Positions 1-5,804 of a stretch of 6,064 nt of DNA are shown here, one piece after another. Each line of letters opens with the position of its first letter. The first letter of the stretch is position 1. The stretch is taken from the NCBI GenBank assembly GCA_937907215.1, contig CALESG010000050.1:1-6064 (forward strand), read 5' to 3'. The notes beneath the pieces are model-generated. The model was not told where the DNA came from. It made no database searches and saw only the letters and a list, made by a program, of their open reading frames with translations. The position numbers and the translations under genes were made by a program. This DNA is from an uncultured Ruminococcus sp. Lineage in GTDB: Bacteria; Bacillota; Clostridia; Oscillospirales; Ruminococcaceae.

Positions 1-657
1 TCAAAGGAAGTCGAGGACGCAATATGTCGTTTGGCTCAAATGGCACGTGCCGCAGGTATGCATCTTATTATTGCTACACAAAGACCTACAACAGATATTA
101 TAACAGGTCTTATAAAAGCTAATATTCCAAGCCGTATAGCACTTTCTGTTATGTCACAAATCGATTCACGTACTATTCTTGACACAGGTGGTGCTGAAAA
201 GCTTTTGGGTCATGGTGATATGCTTTATTTGCCAAATAGTATGCCAAAGCCTTTGCGTGTACAAGGCTGTTATACATCTACTGCTGAAATTGAAAGAGTT
301 GTAGAGTTTATAAAGAATCAATCGCAAAGCAGTTATGATGAAAGCATTATTGAAGAAGTTGAGCATAATATTCCTGTTACAAAGGCGGATAAGGCAGCTC
401 AAAACGGTGATACAAGCAGTGAATCGGGCAATGATGACGCTTTAATCGAACAGGCAATAGAATATATTGTTCAGGCAGGACAGGCATCAACATCATCACT
501 GCAAAGACGTCTTAAAATAGGATATGCAAGAGCTGCACGTATTATGGACGAACTTGAAAATATGGGTATAATCGGTCCATATGAAGGAGCTAAGCCACGC
601 CGTGTGCTTATGACTCCACAGCAGCTTGCGGAACGAAAAAATCGAAGTGCCAGATAA
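1..657 (+). CDS. ftsK: DNA translocase FtsK/SpoIIIE, C-terminal part (5' end outside the window)
   Basis: This is the last 218 residues of a membrane-anchored hexameric ATPase that pumps double-stranded DNA through the division or sporulation septum. The frame is open from base 1, so the gene starts upstream; the TTG at 31 is an internal leucine codon, not a start. The visible part opens just after where Walker B is expected and carries the very conserved motor segment IIATQRP, then GLIKANIPSRIA, QIDSRTILD and GGAEKLLGHGDML (residues about 23-71). An acidic, Ser/Asn-rich linker follows at about 105-143. The end is a winged-helix gamma domain (about residues 145-207, bases 433-621) with SSLQRRLKIGYARAARIMDE, which in this family reads orienting DNA octamers. 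The N-terminal membrane domain and Walker A are not visible, so FtsK and SpoIIIE cannot be told apart. The stop is 27 bp before the next gene, with no terminator between. Confidence 0.96.
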   Translation, partial: SKEVEDAICRLAQMARAAGMHLIIATQRPTTDIITGLIKANIPSRIALSVMSQIDSRTILDTGGAEKLLGHGDMLYLPNSMPKPLRVQGCYTSTAEIERVVEFIKNQSQSSYDESIIEEVEHNIPVTKADKAAQNGDTSSESGNDDALIEQAIEYIVQAGQASTSSLQRRLKIGYARAARIMDELENMGIIGPYEGAKPRRVLMTPQQLAERKNRSAR

Positions 658-668
658 AAAGATTAGAT

Positions 669-673
669 AGGAG
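669..673 (+). promoter_or_regulatory. Ribosome binding site for ygiQ
   Basis: AGGAG lies 11 bases before the ATG at 685, a slightly long spacing. An out-of-frame ATG at 677 sits only 3 bases from it and opens a frame of just nine codons, so 685 is the real start. The protein from 685 matches the beginning of the YgiQ family. Confidence 0.6.
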
Positions 674-684
674 TATATGTACCT

Positions 685-2643
685 ATGGATAGTTTTCTTC
701 CTGTAACATATGAAGAAATGAAAAACAGAGGAATAGATAAGCCTGATTTTGTATATGTAATAGGTGATGCTTATGTTGATCACCCGAGTTTTGGTGCAGC
801 AATAGTATCACGTTTGATAGAATCTCTTGGATACAGTATATGTATTATTTCTCAGCCGGACTGGCATAGTACAAAAGACTTTATGCGTTTTGGCAAACCA
901 AAATTGGCATTTCTTGTAACCGGCGGCAATATAGATTCTATGGTTGCACATTACACAGCGGCAAAAAGAAAACGCAGCAACGATATGTACTCTCCCGGTG
1001 GAAAAGCAGGGAAGCGTCCTGACAGAGCTGTAATCACATATTGCAGAAAAATACGTGAAGCTTATCCAGATGCTGCAATTGCTATTGGAGGACTTGAAGC
1101 ATCACTAAGACGTTTTGCACATTATGACTATTGGGACGATGATGTACGTCAGTCTATTCTTGTTGACAGCGAAGCAGATCTTTTGATGTATGGTATGGGT
1201 GAACATCAGATAACGGAACTTTGCCAAAGACTTGGCTCAGGTGAATCTATATCGGATATTTGTGACATTCGTGGAACTTGCTATATTTGTAAGCCATCGG
1301 ATACACCATATGGAGCTGTTCAGTGTCCGGATTATGTTCAGGTTTGCAGTGATAAAAAAGCTTATGCCAAGGCTACACGTCAGCAATATGATCAACAGGA
1401 CGAGGTTTATGGAAAAACAGTTATTCAGCGTCATGGAGATAAAATGCTTGTACAGAATCCGCCGGCATATTCTCTTTCACAGGAAGAGCTTGATGCGGTA
1501 TACAGATTGCCGTTTACAAGAAAAGTACATCCTATGTATGATAAAGACGGAGGCGTTCCGGGAATTGAGGAAGTACAGTTTTCCATTGCACATAACAGAG
1601 GCTGTTTTGGATATTGTAATTTTTGTTCTATCGCTTTGCATCAGGGAAGACGTGTTACCTGCCGAAGCGAAGAATCTGTTTTAGAAGAAGCAAAGAAAAT
1701 TACAGAAATGGAGAACTTTAAGGGATATATACATGATGTTGGAGGACCTACTGCAAATTTCCGTCATCCGTCATGTGAGAAACAGCTGAAAGCTGGTATG
1801 TGCAAAGGCAAAAAGTGTCTGGCACCTACACCATGTCCGGCATTGAAAGCAGATCATAAAGAATATCTTGATATGCTGCGAAAGTTGCGAAGTCTGCCAA
1901 AGGTAAAGCGTGTATTTATAAGAAGCGGTATAAGATTTGATTATTTATTGGAAGACAAAGATGAAAGCTTTTTTAAGGAGCTTGTAAAGGAACACGTAAG
2001 CGGTCAGCTTAAAGTTGCACCGGAGCATTGCAGCAATGTTGTTCTTGACAAAATGGGTAAACCGCATATAGAAACATATAATCGTTTTCAGAAGCGTTTT
2101 TATGAGATAACAAAGAGCATAGGCAAGGAACAGTATCTTGTTCCGTATTTAATGTCGTCACATCCGGGAAGCACTCTTCAGGAAGCTATAAAGCTTGCAC
2201 TTTATCTGCGTGATAATAATATTCATCCCGAACAAGTTCAGGATTTTTATCCTACACCCGGAACTATCTCCACTTGTATGTATTATACAGAGCTTGATCC
2301 TTATACAATGGAGAAGGTTTATGTTCCAAAAACATCAAAAGATAAGGCAATGCAGAGAGCACTTTTGCAGTATTATCTTCCCCAAAATCGTGAACTTGTC
2401 TTGGAAGCACTTAAGCGTGCGGGCAGGTATGATCTTATAGGCATCGGCAAAGGCTGTCTTGTTGCCGCTGATAATAATAATAAAAAGAACAATTCCCAAA
2501 AAGGAAGCATAAATTCTAAAAGAAAAGGAGAAAGCAGTACATGGCACAAACAAAACGCAAGAGCGGTTCCTCGTCAAAAAAAGGCAAGTCAAGTTCAAAG
2601 CAAACTGCCAAAAAGAAAAAACAATTATCAGAAGCCAAAGTAA
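685..2643 (+). CDS. ygiQ: YgiQ-family (UPF0313) radical SAM protein
   Basis: This is a 652-residue cytosolic radical S-adenosylmethionine protein; the reaction of the YgiQ family is not established. The N-terminal domain (about 1-290) carries the family signatures GDAYVDHPSFGAAI (27-40), a QPDW at 57-60, and GGLEASLRRFAHYDYWDDDV (135-154). The radical SAM core follows, with the 4Fe-4S ligands in CFGYCNFC (C307, C311, C314; the standard CX3CX2C). Further on are a four-cysteine cluster (C364, C373, C378, C384), VAPEH, and LVPYLMSSHPG (485-495). The family-like sequence ends near 595. Residues 596-652 form a low-complexity tail rich in Lys, Arg, Asn and Ser, with 17 basic and 2 acidic residues. 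The last 103 bases of the gene overlap the next gene in another frame. The gene is probably cotranscribed with ftsK upstream. Confidence 0.95.
   Translation: MDSFLPVTYEEMKNRGIDKPDFVYVIGDAYVDHPSFGAAIVSRLIESLGYSICIISQPDWHSTKDFMRFGKPKLAFLVTGGNIDSMVAHYTAAKRKRSNDMYSPGGKAGKRPDRAVITYCRKIREAYPDAAIAIGGLEASLRRFAHYDYWDDDVRQSILVDSEADLLMYGMGEHQITELCQRLGSGESISDICDIRGTCYICKPSDTPYGAVQCPDYVQVCSDKKAYAKATRQQYDQQDEVYGKTVIQRHGDKMLVQNPPAYSLSQEELDAVYRLPFTRKVHPMYDKDGGVPGIEEVQFSIAHNRGCFGYCNFCSIALHQGRRVTCRSEESVLEEAKKITEMENFKGYIHDVGGPTANFRHPSCEKQLKAGMCKGKKCLAPTPCPALKADHKEYLDMLRKLRSLPKVKRVFIRSGIRFDYLLEDKDESFFKELVKEHVSGQLKVAPEHCSNVVLDKMGKPHIETYNRFQKRFYEITKSIGKEQYLVPYLMSSHPGSTLQEAIKLALYLRDNNIHPEQVQDFYPTPGTISTCMYYTELDPYTMEKVYVPKTSKDKAMQRALLQYYLPQNRELVLEALKRAGRYDLIGIGKGCLVAADNNNKKNNSQKGSINSKRKGESSTWHKQNARAVPRQKKASQVQSKLPKRKNNYQKPK
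2524..2530 (+). promoter_or_regulatory. Ribosome binding site inside ygiQ that sets the start of the ComEC-like gene
   Basis: AAAGGAG, within the ygiQ coding sequence, lies 10 bases before the ATG at 2541. It is the main argument for the long start of the hydrolase gene over the alternative ATG at 2643. It is as strong as the sites before cmk and plsC. Its purine-rich sequence also encodes part of the ygiQ basic tail, so some of the match could be coincidence. Confidence 0.7.
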
Positions 2644-3569
2644 TGACCATAGGAACTTTAGTTGTTTTAGCTGTAGCGTTTATGTATCGTGCGTCCGGTT
2701 GTTATATTGATATGGACGGTCTGCCCGGGATTGAACATACAAAAAAAGACAGCGTAAGTTCAGGTGAAGGCAGCATTACAAATGTTCATTTCTTAGATGT
2801 AGGACAGGGTGACAGCATTCTTATATGCGGTTCGGATAAAAACGTATTGATAGATGGCGGAGAACGTGATCAAGGTGACGTTGTGCTTGCAGATATAAAA
2901 GAGCTTGGCGTTGAAAAAATTGACTACATAATAGCTACTCATCCGCATTCTGACCATATAGGAGGATTGGTTGATGTTTTAAATTATGCAGCGGATTATG
3001 ATGATCTTTCAGTAAGTGAGGTAATTATTCCTGATATACCAGAGGAAGATATTCCTACTACAGTTGTATATGAAAAGTTTTTAGATGGAGCAGAGGCGAA
3101 TAATGCTGATGTAACATTTGCTGAATATAAAATGACTATAGATATAGGCAGTGGTATGATAACACTTTATCCGCCGGTTGAGGATAAGAATTACAGTTCG
3201 CTAAATGATTATTCGGTATGTGCATATCTTGACTGCGGCAAGACATCATTTTTCTTTACAGGTGATATGGAAAAGTCGGAAGAAAAGGATATGCTGAATT
3301 CAGGTTATTTGCATGGTTTGAGTGCAACTGTTTTAAAGGCAGGACATCACGGAAGCAATACATCTTCATCGAAAGAACTGCTTGATTTATTGAATCCGCA
3401 GTATGTTGTGATTTCATGTGGTACCGGAAATAAATATGGTCATCCTCATAAGGAATCAATTAAACGATTTGGGGAATATGCTGATAAGATATATCGTACA
3501 GATCTTGATGGTACTATAACTTGCACTACAGATGGAACGAATCTTGCATGGACAGTAAAGGGCAGTTAA
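2541..3569 (+). CDS. Membrane-anchored ComEC/Rec2-like metallo-beta-lactamase-fold hydrolase
   Basis: The 342-residue protein resembles the C-terminal metal-dependent domain of the DNA uptake protein ComEC, but lacks the many-helix competence channel. Residues 1-33 are very basic and Ser-rich. One hydrophobic helix follows at about 34-49, then a short linker. The hydrolase domain runs from about 79 to the end. It opens with VHFLDVGQGDSILI and carries the metal motif HPHSDH (H134, H136, D138, H139), then FFTGDME (D242), AGHHGS (H269, H270) and YGHPHKES near the C-terminus. By the positive-inside rule the catalytic domain should face outside; this is inference. The substrate is unknown; ComEC-type domains are thought to cut DNA, but other members may use phosphoesters. 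The gene starts inside ygiQ and is followed after 3 bp by the DUF3006 gene. An ATG at 2643 could give a 308-residue form starting right at the hydrophobic helix. Confidence 0.9.
   Translation: MAQTKRKSGSSSKKGKSSSKQTAKKKKQLSEAKVMTIGTLVVLAVAFMYRASGCYIDMDGLPGIEHTKKDSVSSGEGSITNVHFLDVGQGDSILICGSDKNVLIDGGERDQGDVVLADIKELGVEKIDYIIATHPHSDHIGGLVDVLNYAADYDDLSVSEVIIPDIPEEDIPTTVVYEKFLDGAEANNADVTFAEYKMTIDIGSGMITLYPPVEDKNYSSLNDYSVCAYLDCGKTSFFFTGDMEKSEEKDMLNSGYLHGLSATVLKAGHHGSNTSSSKELLDLLNPQYVVISCGTGNKYGHPHKESIKRFGEYADKIYRTDLDGTITCTTDGTNLAWTVKGS
3557..3562 (+). promoter_or_regulatory. Ribosome binding site for the DUF3006 gene, inside the hydrolase gene
   Basis: AAAGGG lies 10 bases before the ATG at 3573 and within the last codons of the upstream hydrolase gene. 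This placement makes translational coupling of the two proteins likely. Confidence 0.6.
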
Positions 3570-3572
3570 ATT

Positions 3573-3800
3573 ATGTTTTATAGTATAGATCGCTTTGAAG
3601 AAAATTTTGTTGTTTTAATTTCAGACGAGGATGGTTCCGGCTTGTGCGTTGATAGAGGAAGCATTCCTGAAGATGCAAAAGAAGGAGCTGTTTTAAAATT
3701 TGAAAACGGAGAATATATATTTGACCCTGATGAAACAGCAAGAAGGAGAAAAGCATTATTTATGCGTACAAAAATGCTGATTAAAAAGAGAAAGGCATAG
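3573..3800 (+). CDS. Small DUF3006 family protein, partner gene of the ComEC-like hydrolase
   Basis: A 75-residue soluble protein with no signal peptide or membrane segment. It matches the pattern I know for DUF3006: an opening IDRFEENFVVLISDEDG (residues 5-21), a central IPEDAKEGAVLKFENGEY (31-48) suggesting a small beta-barrel-like fold, then DPDETARRRK and a strongly basic end (RTKMLIKKRKA). The molecular role of the family is unknown. From memory, it is commonly found next to ComEC-like hydrolase genes, as here, where only 3 bp separate the two. It could be a regulatory or accessory protein of that hydrolase; this is inference from position. If the hydrolase domain is outside the cell, this leaderless protein would be on the other side of the membrane and could only touch the basic cytosolic tail. 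Confidence 0.82.
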   Translation: MFYSIDRFEENFVVLISDEDGSGLCVDRGSIPEDAKEGAVLKFENGEYIFDPDETARRRKALFMRTKMLIKKRKA

Positions 3801-3814
3801 TTAAAATTATAAAA

Positions 3815-3820
3815 GAGAGG
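3815..3820 (+). promoter_or_regulatory. Ribosome binding site for the flavoprotein gene
   Basis: GAGAGG lies 5 bases before the ATG at 3826, within the 25-bp gap after the DUF3006 gene. It supports 3826 as the start; the FAD-binding strand begins within the first few residues, as expected for a complete N-terminus. Confidence 0.55.
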
Positions 3821-3825
3821 ATCAT

Positions 3826-5076
3826 ATGGAAACAGACCATTTAATAATAGGCGGAGGTGCAGCAGGAGTTTTTGCGGCTTTGACTATTGCACAATGCGGC
3901 GGAAGCTGCATTATAATCGAAAAGAATGAATACATAGGGCGGAAGCTTCGAATAACAGGCAAAGGCAGGTGCAACCTTACAAATAACTGTGACAGAGATA
4001 CTCTTATAGCTAAAATTCCACACGGAGGAAAGTTTTTATACAGTGCATTTTCAAAATGTTCTCCTCAGAATGTGATGGATTATTTCGAGTCTATAGGTGT
4101 GCCATTAAAGACAGAACGTGGAAACCGTGTGTTTCCGGTGAGTGATAAAGCCTCTGATATAACAGAAGCATTAAAACGTGAACTTAGGCGAGCCGGTGTT
4201 CCGGTTGTTAGAGGAAATGTAAAAAAGCTTATTTTTGAAGACGGGCGTTGCAGCGGTGCTGTAACATCAGATGGAAAAATATTCAAGGCTAAAGATGTTT
4301 TAATAGCTACAGGAGGAAAATCTTATCCTATAACAGGCTCTACAGGTGATGGATATGAATTTGCAAGTTCAGCAGGTCATACTATAGAAAGCCCAATGCC
4401 TTCTCTTATTCCTTTGGAAGTGAGCGAAGAGTGGTGTGCCGATTCTGCCGGACTTACACTTAAAAACATCCGGCTTAGAATAATTGAGAAAAATAAAAAA
4501 TGCAGATTTGACGAGCAGGGTGAGATAACTATAATGAATTATGGTATATCAGGGCCGCTTACACTAAGTGCCAGTGCCGTTTTAAATCAGCCATTTGAAT
4601 CTGATAAATATACAGCTGAAATAGATCTAAAGCCGGCATTGTCACAGCAGCAGCTTGACAGCAGGATACTTCGTGAAATATCAAATATGCCAAATGCAGT
4701 GCTTGGACAGCTTATGCGAAAACTTTTGCCGGGTCAGTTAATATCCTCTGTATGCAGTTTGTGCGGACTTTCGCCGAATCTAAGGGTTTGTGAGCTTACA
4801 AAGCAGCAGAGAAGCTTGATAACATCTCAGCTTAAAAAAACAGTACTTCATATAACAGGGACAAGACCTGTTTCCGAAGCTATCATAACACGTGGCGGTG
4901 TATCTGTAAAAGAAATAAATGCAAAAACTATGGAATCAAAAATTATGCCATGTTTGTATTTTGCCGGTGAAGTGATCGATGCTGATGGTTTTACAGGTGG
5001 ATTTAATTTGCAAATAGCATTTTCAACTGCATATTGTGCAGGCATTGCTATGACACAAGCGGTTTATAAAAACTAA
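3826..5076 (+). CDS. HI0933/YhiN-family FAD-dependent oxidoreductase
   Basis: A complete 416-residue cytosolic flavoprotein, a normal length for the HI0933/YhiN family. The N-terminal Rossmann fold shows the dinucleotide motif GGGAAG (9-14) and the acidic end of strand two, IIEKN (30-34), which binds the ADP ribose. The family signature GRKLRITGKGRCNLTN (38-53) follows. ATGG (161-164) is the second FAD contact. The C-terminus closes the FAD site with CLYFAGEVIDADGFTGGFNL (376-395) and IAFSTAYCAG. Members are annotated variously as aminoacetone oxidase-like, NAD(P)/FAD-dependent oxidoreductase, or BaiN (a proposed bile-acid steroid reductase from Clostridium scindens). Sequence alone does not choose between these. 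The neighbours cmk and plsC suggest a housekeeping setting and do not support a bile-acid operon. The 42-bp AT-rich gap downstream lacks an evident terminator. Confidence 0.93.
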   Translation: METDHLIIGGGAAGVFAALTIAQCGGSCIIIEKNEYIGRKLRITGKGRCNLTNNCDRDTLIAKIPHGGKFLYSAFSKCSPQNVMDYFESIGVPLKTERGNRVFPVSDKASDITEALKRELRRAGVPVVRGNVKKLIFEDGRCSGAVTSDGKIFKAKDVLIATGGKSYPITGSTGDGYEFASSAGHTIESPMPSLIPLEVSEEWCADSAGLTLKNIRLRIIEKNKKCRFDEQGEITIMNYGISGPLTLSASAVLNQPFESDKYTAEIDLKPALSQQQLDSRILREISNMPNAVLGQLMRKLLPGQLISSVCSLCGLSPNLRVCELTKQQRSLITSQLKKTVLHITGTRPVSEAIITRGGVSVKEINAKTMESKIMPCLYFAGEVIDADGFTGGFNLQIAFSTAYCAGIAMTQAVYKN

Positions 5077-5106
5077 TTATATTTATATTAAATTATATTT
5101 AATTAA
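5075..5106 (+). repeat. Short AT-only direct repeat before cmk
   Basis: Two copies of AATTATATTTA (5075-5085 and 5091-5101) sit in tandem with a 16-base period, filling most of the gap between the flavoprotein gene and cmk. The first two bases belong to the upstream stop codon. The stretch is entirely A and T, so it may be simple low-complexity spacer. An AT-rich leader could help keep the cmk ribosome binding site open. Confidence 0.4.
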
Positions 5107-5112
5107 AAGGAG
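5106..5112 (+). promoter_or_regulatory. Ribosome binding site for cmk
   Basis: AAAGGAG lies 6 bases before the ATG at 5119, close to ideal. It confirms this start, which places the P-loop at residues 10-18, as usual in cytidylate kinases. Confidence 0.75.
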
Positions 5113-5118
5113 AAGTAT

Positions 5119-5793
5119 ATGAAAACAATAAACATTGCCATTGACGGACCTGCCGGTGCAGGTAAAAGCAGCGTTGCAAGAGAAGTTTCTTCTGAGCTTG
5201 GATTTATTTATGTAGATACTGGGGCTCTTTATCGTACAGTTGCACTTTATGCTTGTGATAATGACATTAAAAGTGAAAAAGAACTTATAGAAGCTCTTGA
5301 TGATATTAACATTGAGCTTAATTTCATAAGCGGTACACAAAGAATAATGCTTAATGATGAAGATGTTACAGACGATATTAGAACGCCGGAAATATCTATG
5401 GGTGCGTCTAGAGTTTCTGCTATTCCAGAGGTTAGAAAGTATTTATTTGACTTACAGAAAAAAATAGCACGTGAAAATGATGTAATAATGGACGGACGTG
5501 ATATTGGTACAGTTGTGCTGCCGGATGCAGATCTTAAAATATTTCTTACAGCCTCTGTTGATGAACGTGCAAGCCGTCGATATATAGAACTTAAAGAAAA
5601 ATCAGAATGTCCGTCATATGAAGAGATTCGTGAAGATATAATAAAGCGTGATTACAATGATTCACATCGTGCTGTAGCACCTCTGCGTAAGGCAGATGAT
5701 GCATATACTGTTGATACTACTTATATGGGATTTCATGAAGTTTGTGAAGAAATTATATCTGTTATAAAAACGAAGTTGGAAATTGATGATTAA
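5119..5793 (+). CDS. cmk: Cytidylate kinase (CMP/dCMP kinase)
   Basis: This complete 224-residue cytosolic enzyme uses ATP to convert CMP and dCMP to their diphosphates, recycling the CMP released by phospholipid synthesis and RNA turnover. The length fits the bacterial family. Visible motifs are IDGPAGAGKSS with the phosphate-binding loop (G10-S18, K16), VDTGALYR (32-39) in the nucleotide-binding region, the long family-specific insert around 55-100, DGRDIGTVVLPDADLKIFLT (125-144), and RDYNDSHRAVAPLR (177-190) in the lid and phosphate-binding region. All key residues appear intact. The following acyltransferase gene begins 11 bp later and its ribosome binding site overlaps the cmk stop codon. 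The CMP substrate links this gene to lipid synthesis, since CMP is released when CDP-diacylglycerol is used. Confidence 0.97.
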   Translation: MKTINIAIDGPAGAGKSSVAREVSSELGFIYVDTGALYRTVALYACDNDIKSEKELIEALDDINIELNFISGTQRIMLNDEDVTDDIRTPEISMGASRVSAIPEVRKYLFDLQKKIARENDVIMDGRDIGTVVLPDADLKIFLTASVDERASRRYIELKEKSECPSYEEIREDIIKRDYNDSHRAVAPLRKADDAYTVDTTYMGFHEVCEEIISVIKTKLEIDD

Positions 5794-5798
5794 AGGAG
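5792..5798 (+). promoter_or_regulatory. Ribosome binding site for plsC, overlapping the cmk stop codon
   Basis: AAAGGAG begins on the second base of the cmk TAA stop and lies 6 bases before the ATG at 5805. A ribosome ending on cmk sits on this site, so translation of the two genes is probably coupled. Confidence 0.7.
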
Positions 5799-5804
5799 TG
5801 TTTT

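Noticed and set aside
31..33. TTG at 31 as a start codon for the FtsK/SpoIIIE fragment
   Set aside because: The frame is open through base 1 and the residues before it continue the conserved motor-domain sequence, so it is an internal leucine.
166..783. Opposite-strand open frames over the ftsK end and ygiQ start (166-402, 496-783)
   Set aside because: Low-complexity Ile/Tyr/Phe/Ser-rich translations of AT-rich coding DNA read backwards, crossing well-supported genes.
1232..1684. A 150-codon open frame on the + strand inside ygiQ, and an opposite-strand frame at 1237-1434
   Set aside because: Both lie within the conserved radical SAM gene, have no family resemblance and lack their own ribosome binding site; they are by-products of the real frame.
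2311..2318. GAGAAGGT, one base different from the B. subtilis SpoIIIE orienting octamer GAGAAGGG
   Set aside because: A single imperfect copy explained by the coding sequence (Glu-Lys-Val); no skewed family of such octamers was seen.
2195..2598. Open frames at 2195-2440 (+) and 2335-2598 (-)
   Set aside because: They overlap the conserved C-terminal half of ygiQ or the ygiQ/hydrolase junction and show no domain signature.
5050..5083. Possible promoter before cmk: ATGACA at 5050-5055 with TATAAA at 5065-5070 or TATATT at 5078-5083
   Set aside because: Spacings of 9 and 22 bases do not fit a housekeeping promoter, and TATA-like strings are expected in such AT-rich sequence.
5075..5106. Possible terminator hairpin in the AT-rich gap after the flavoprotein gene
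   Set aside because: No GC-containing stem and no T-run following a stem; the only structure is an A/T direct repeat.
4848..5340. Opposite-strand open frames at 4848-5045 and 5083-5340
   Set aside because: They are antisense to the conserved FAD-binding C-terminus and to the cmk P-loop region, with no supporting features.
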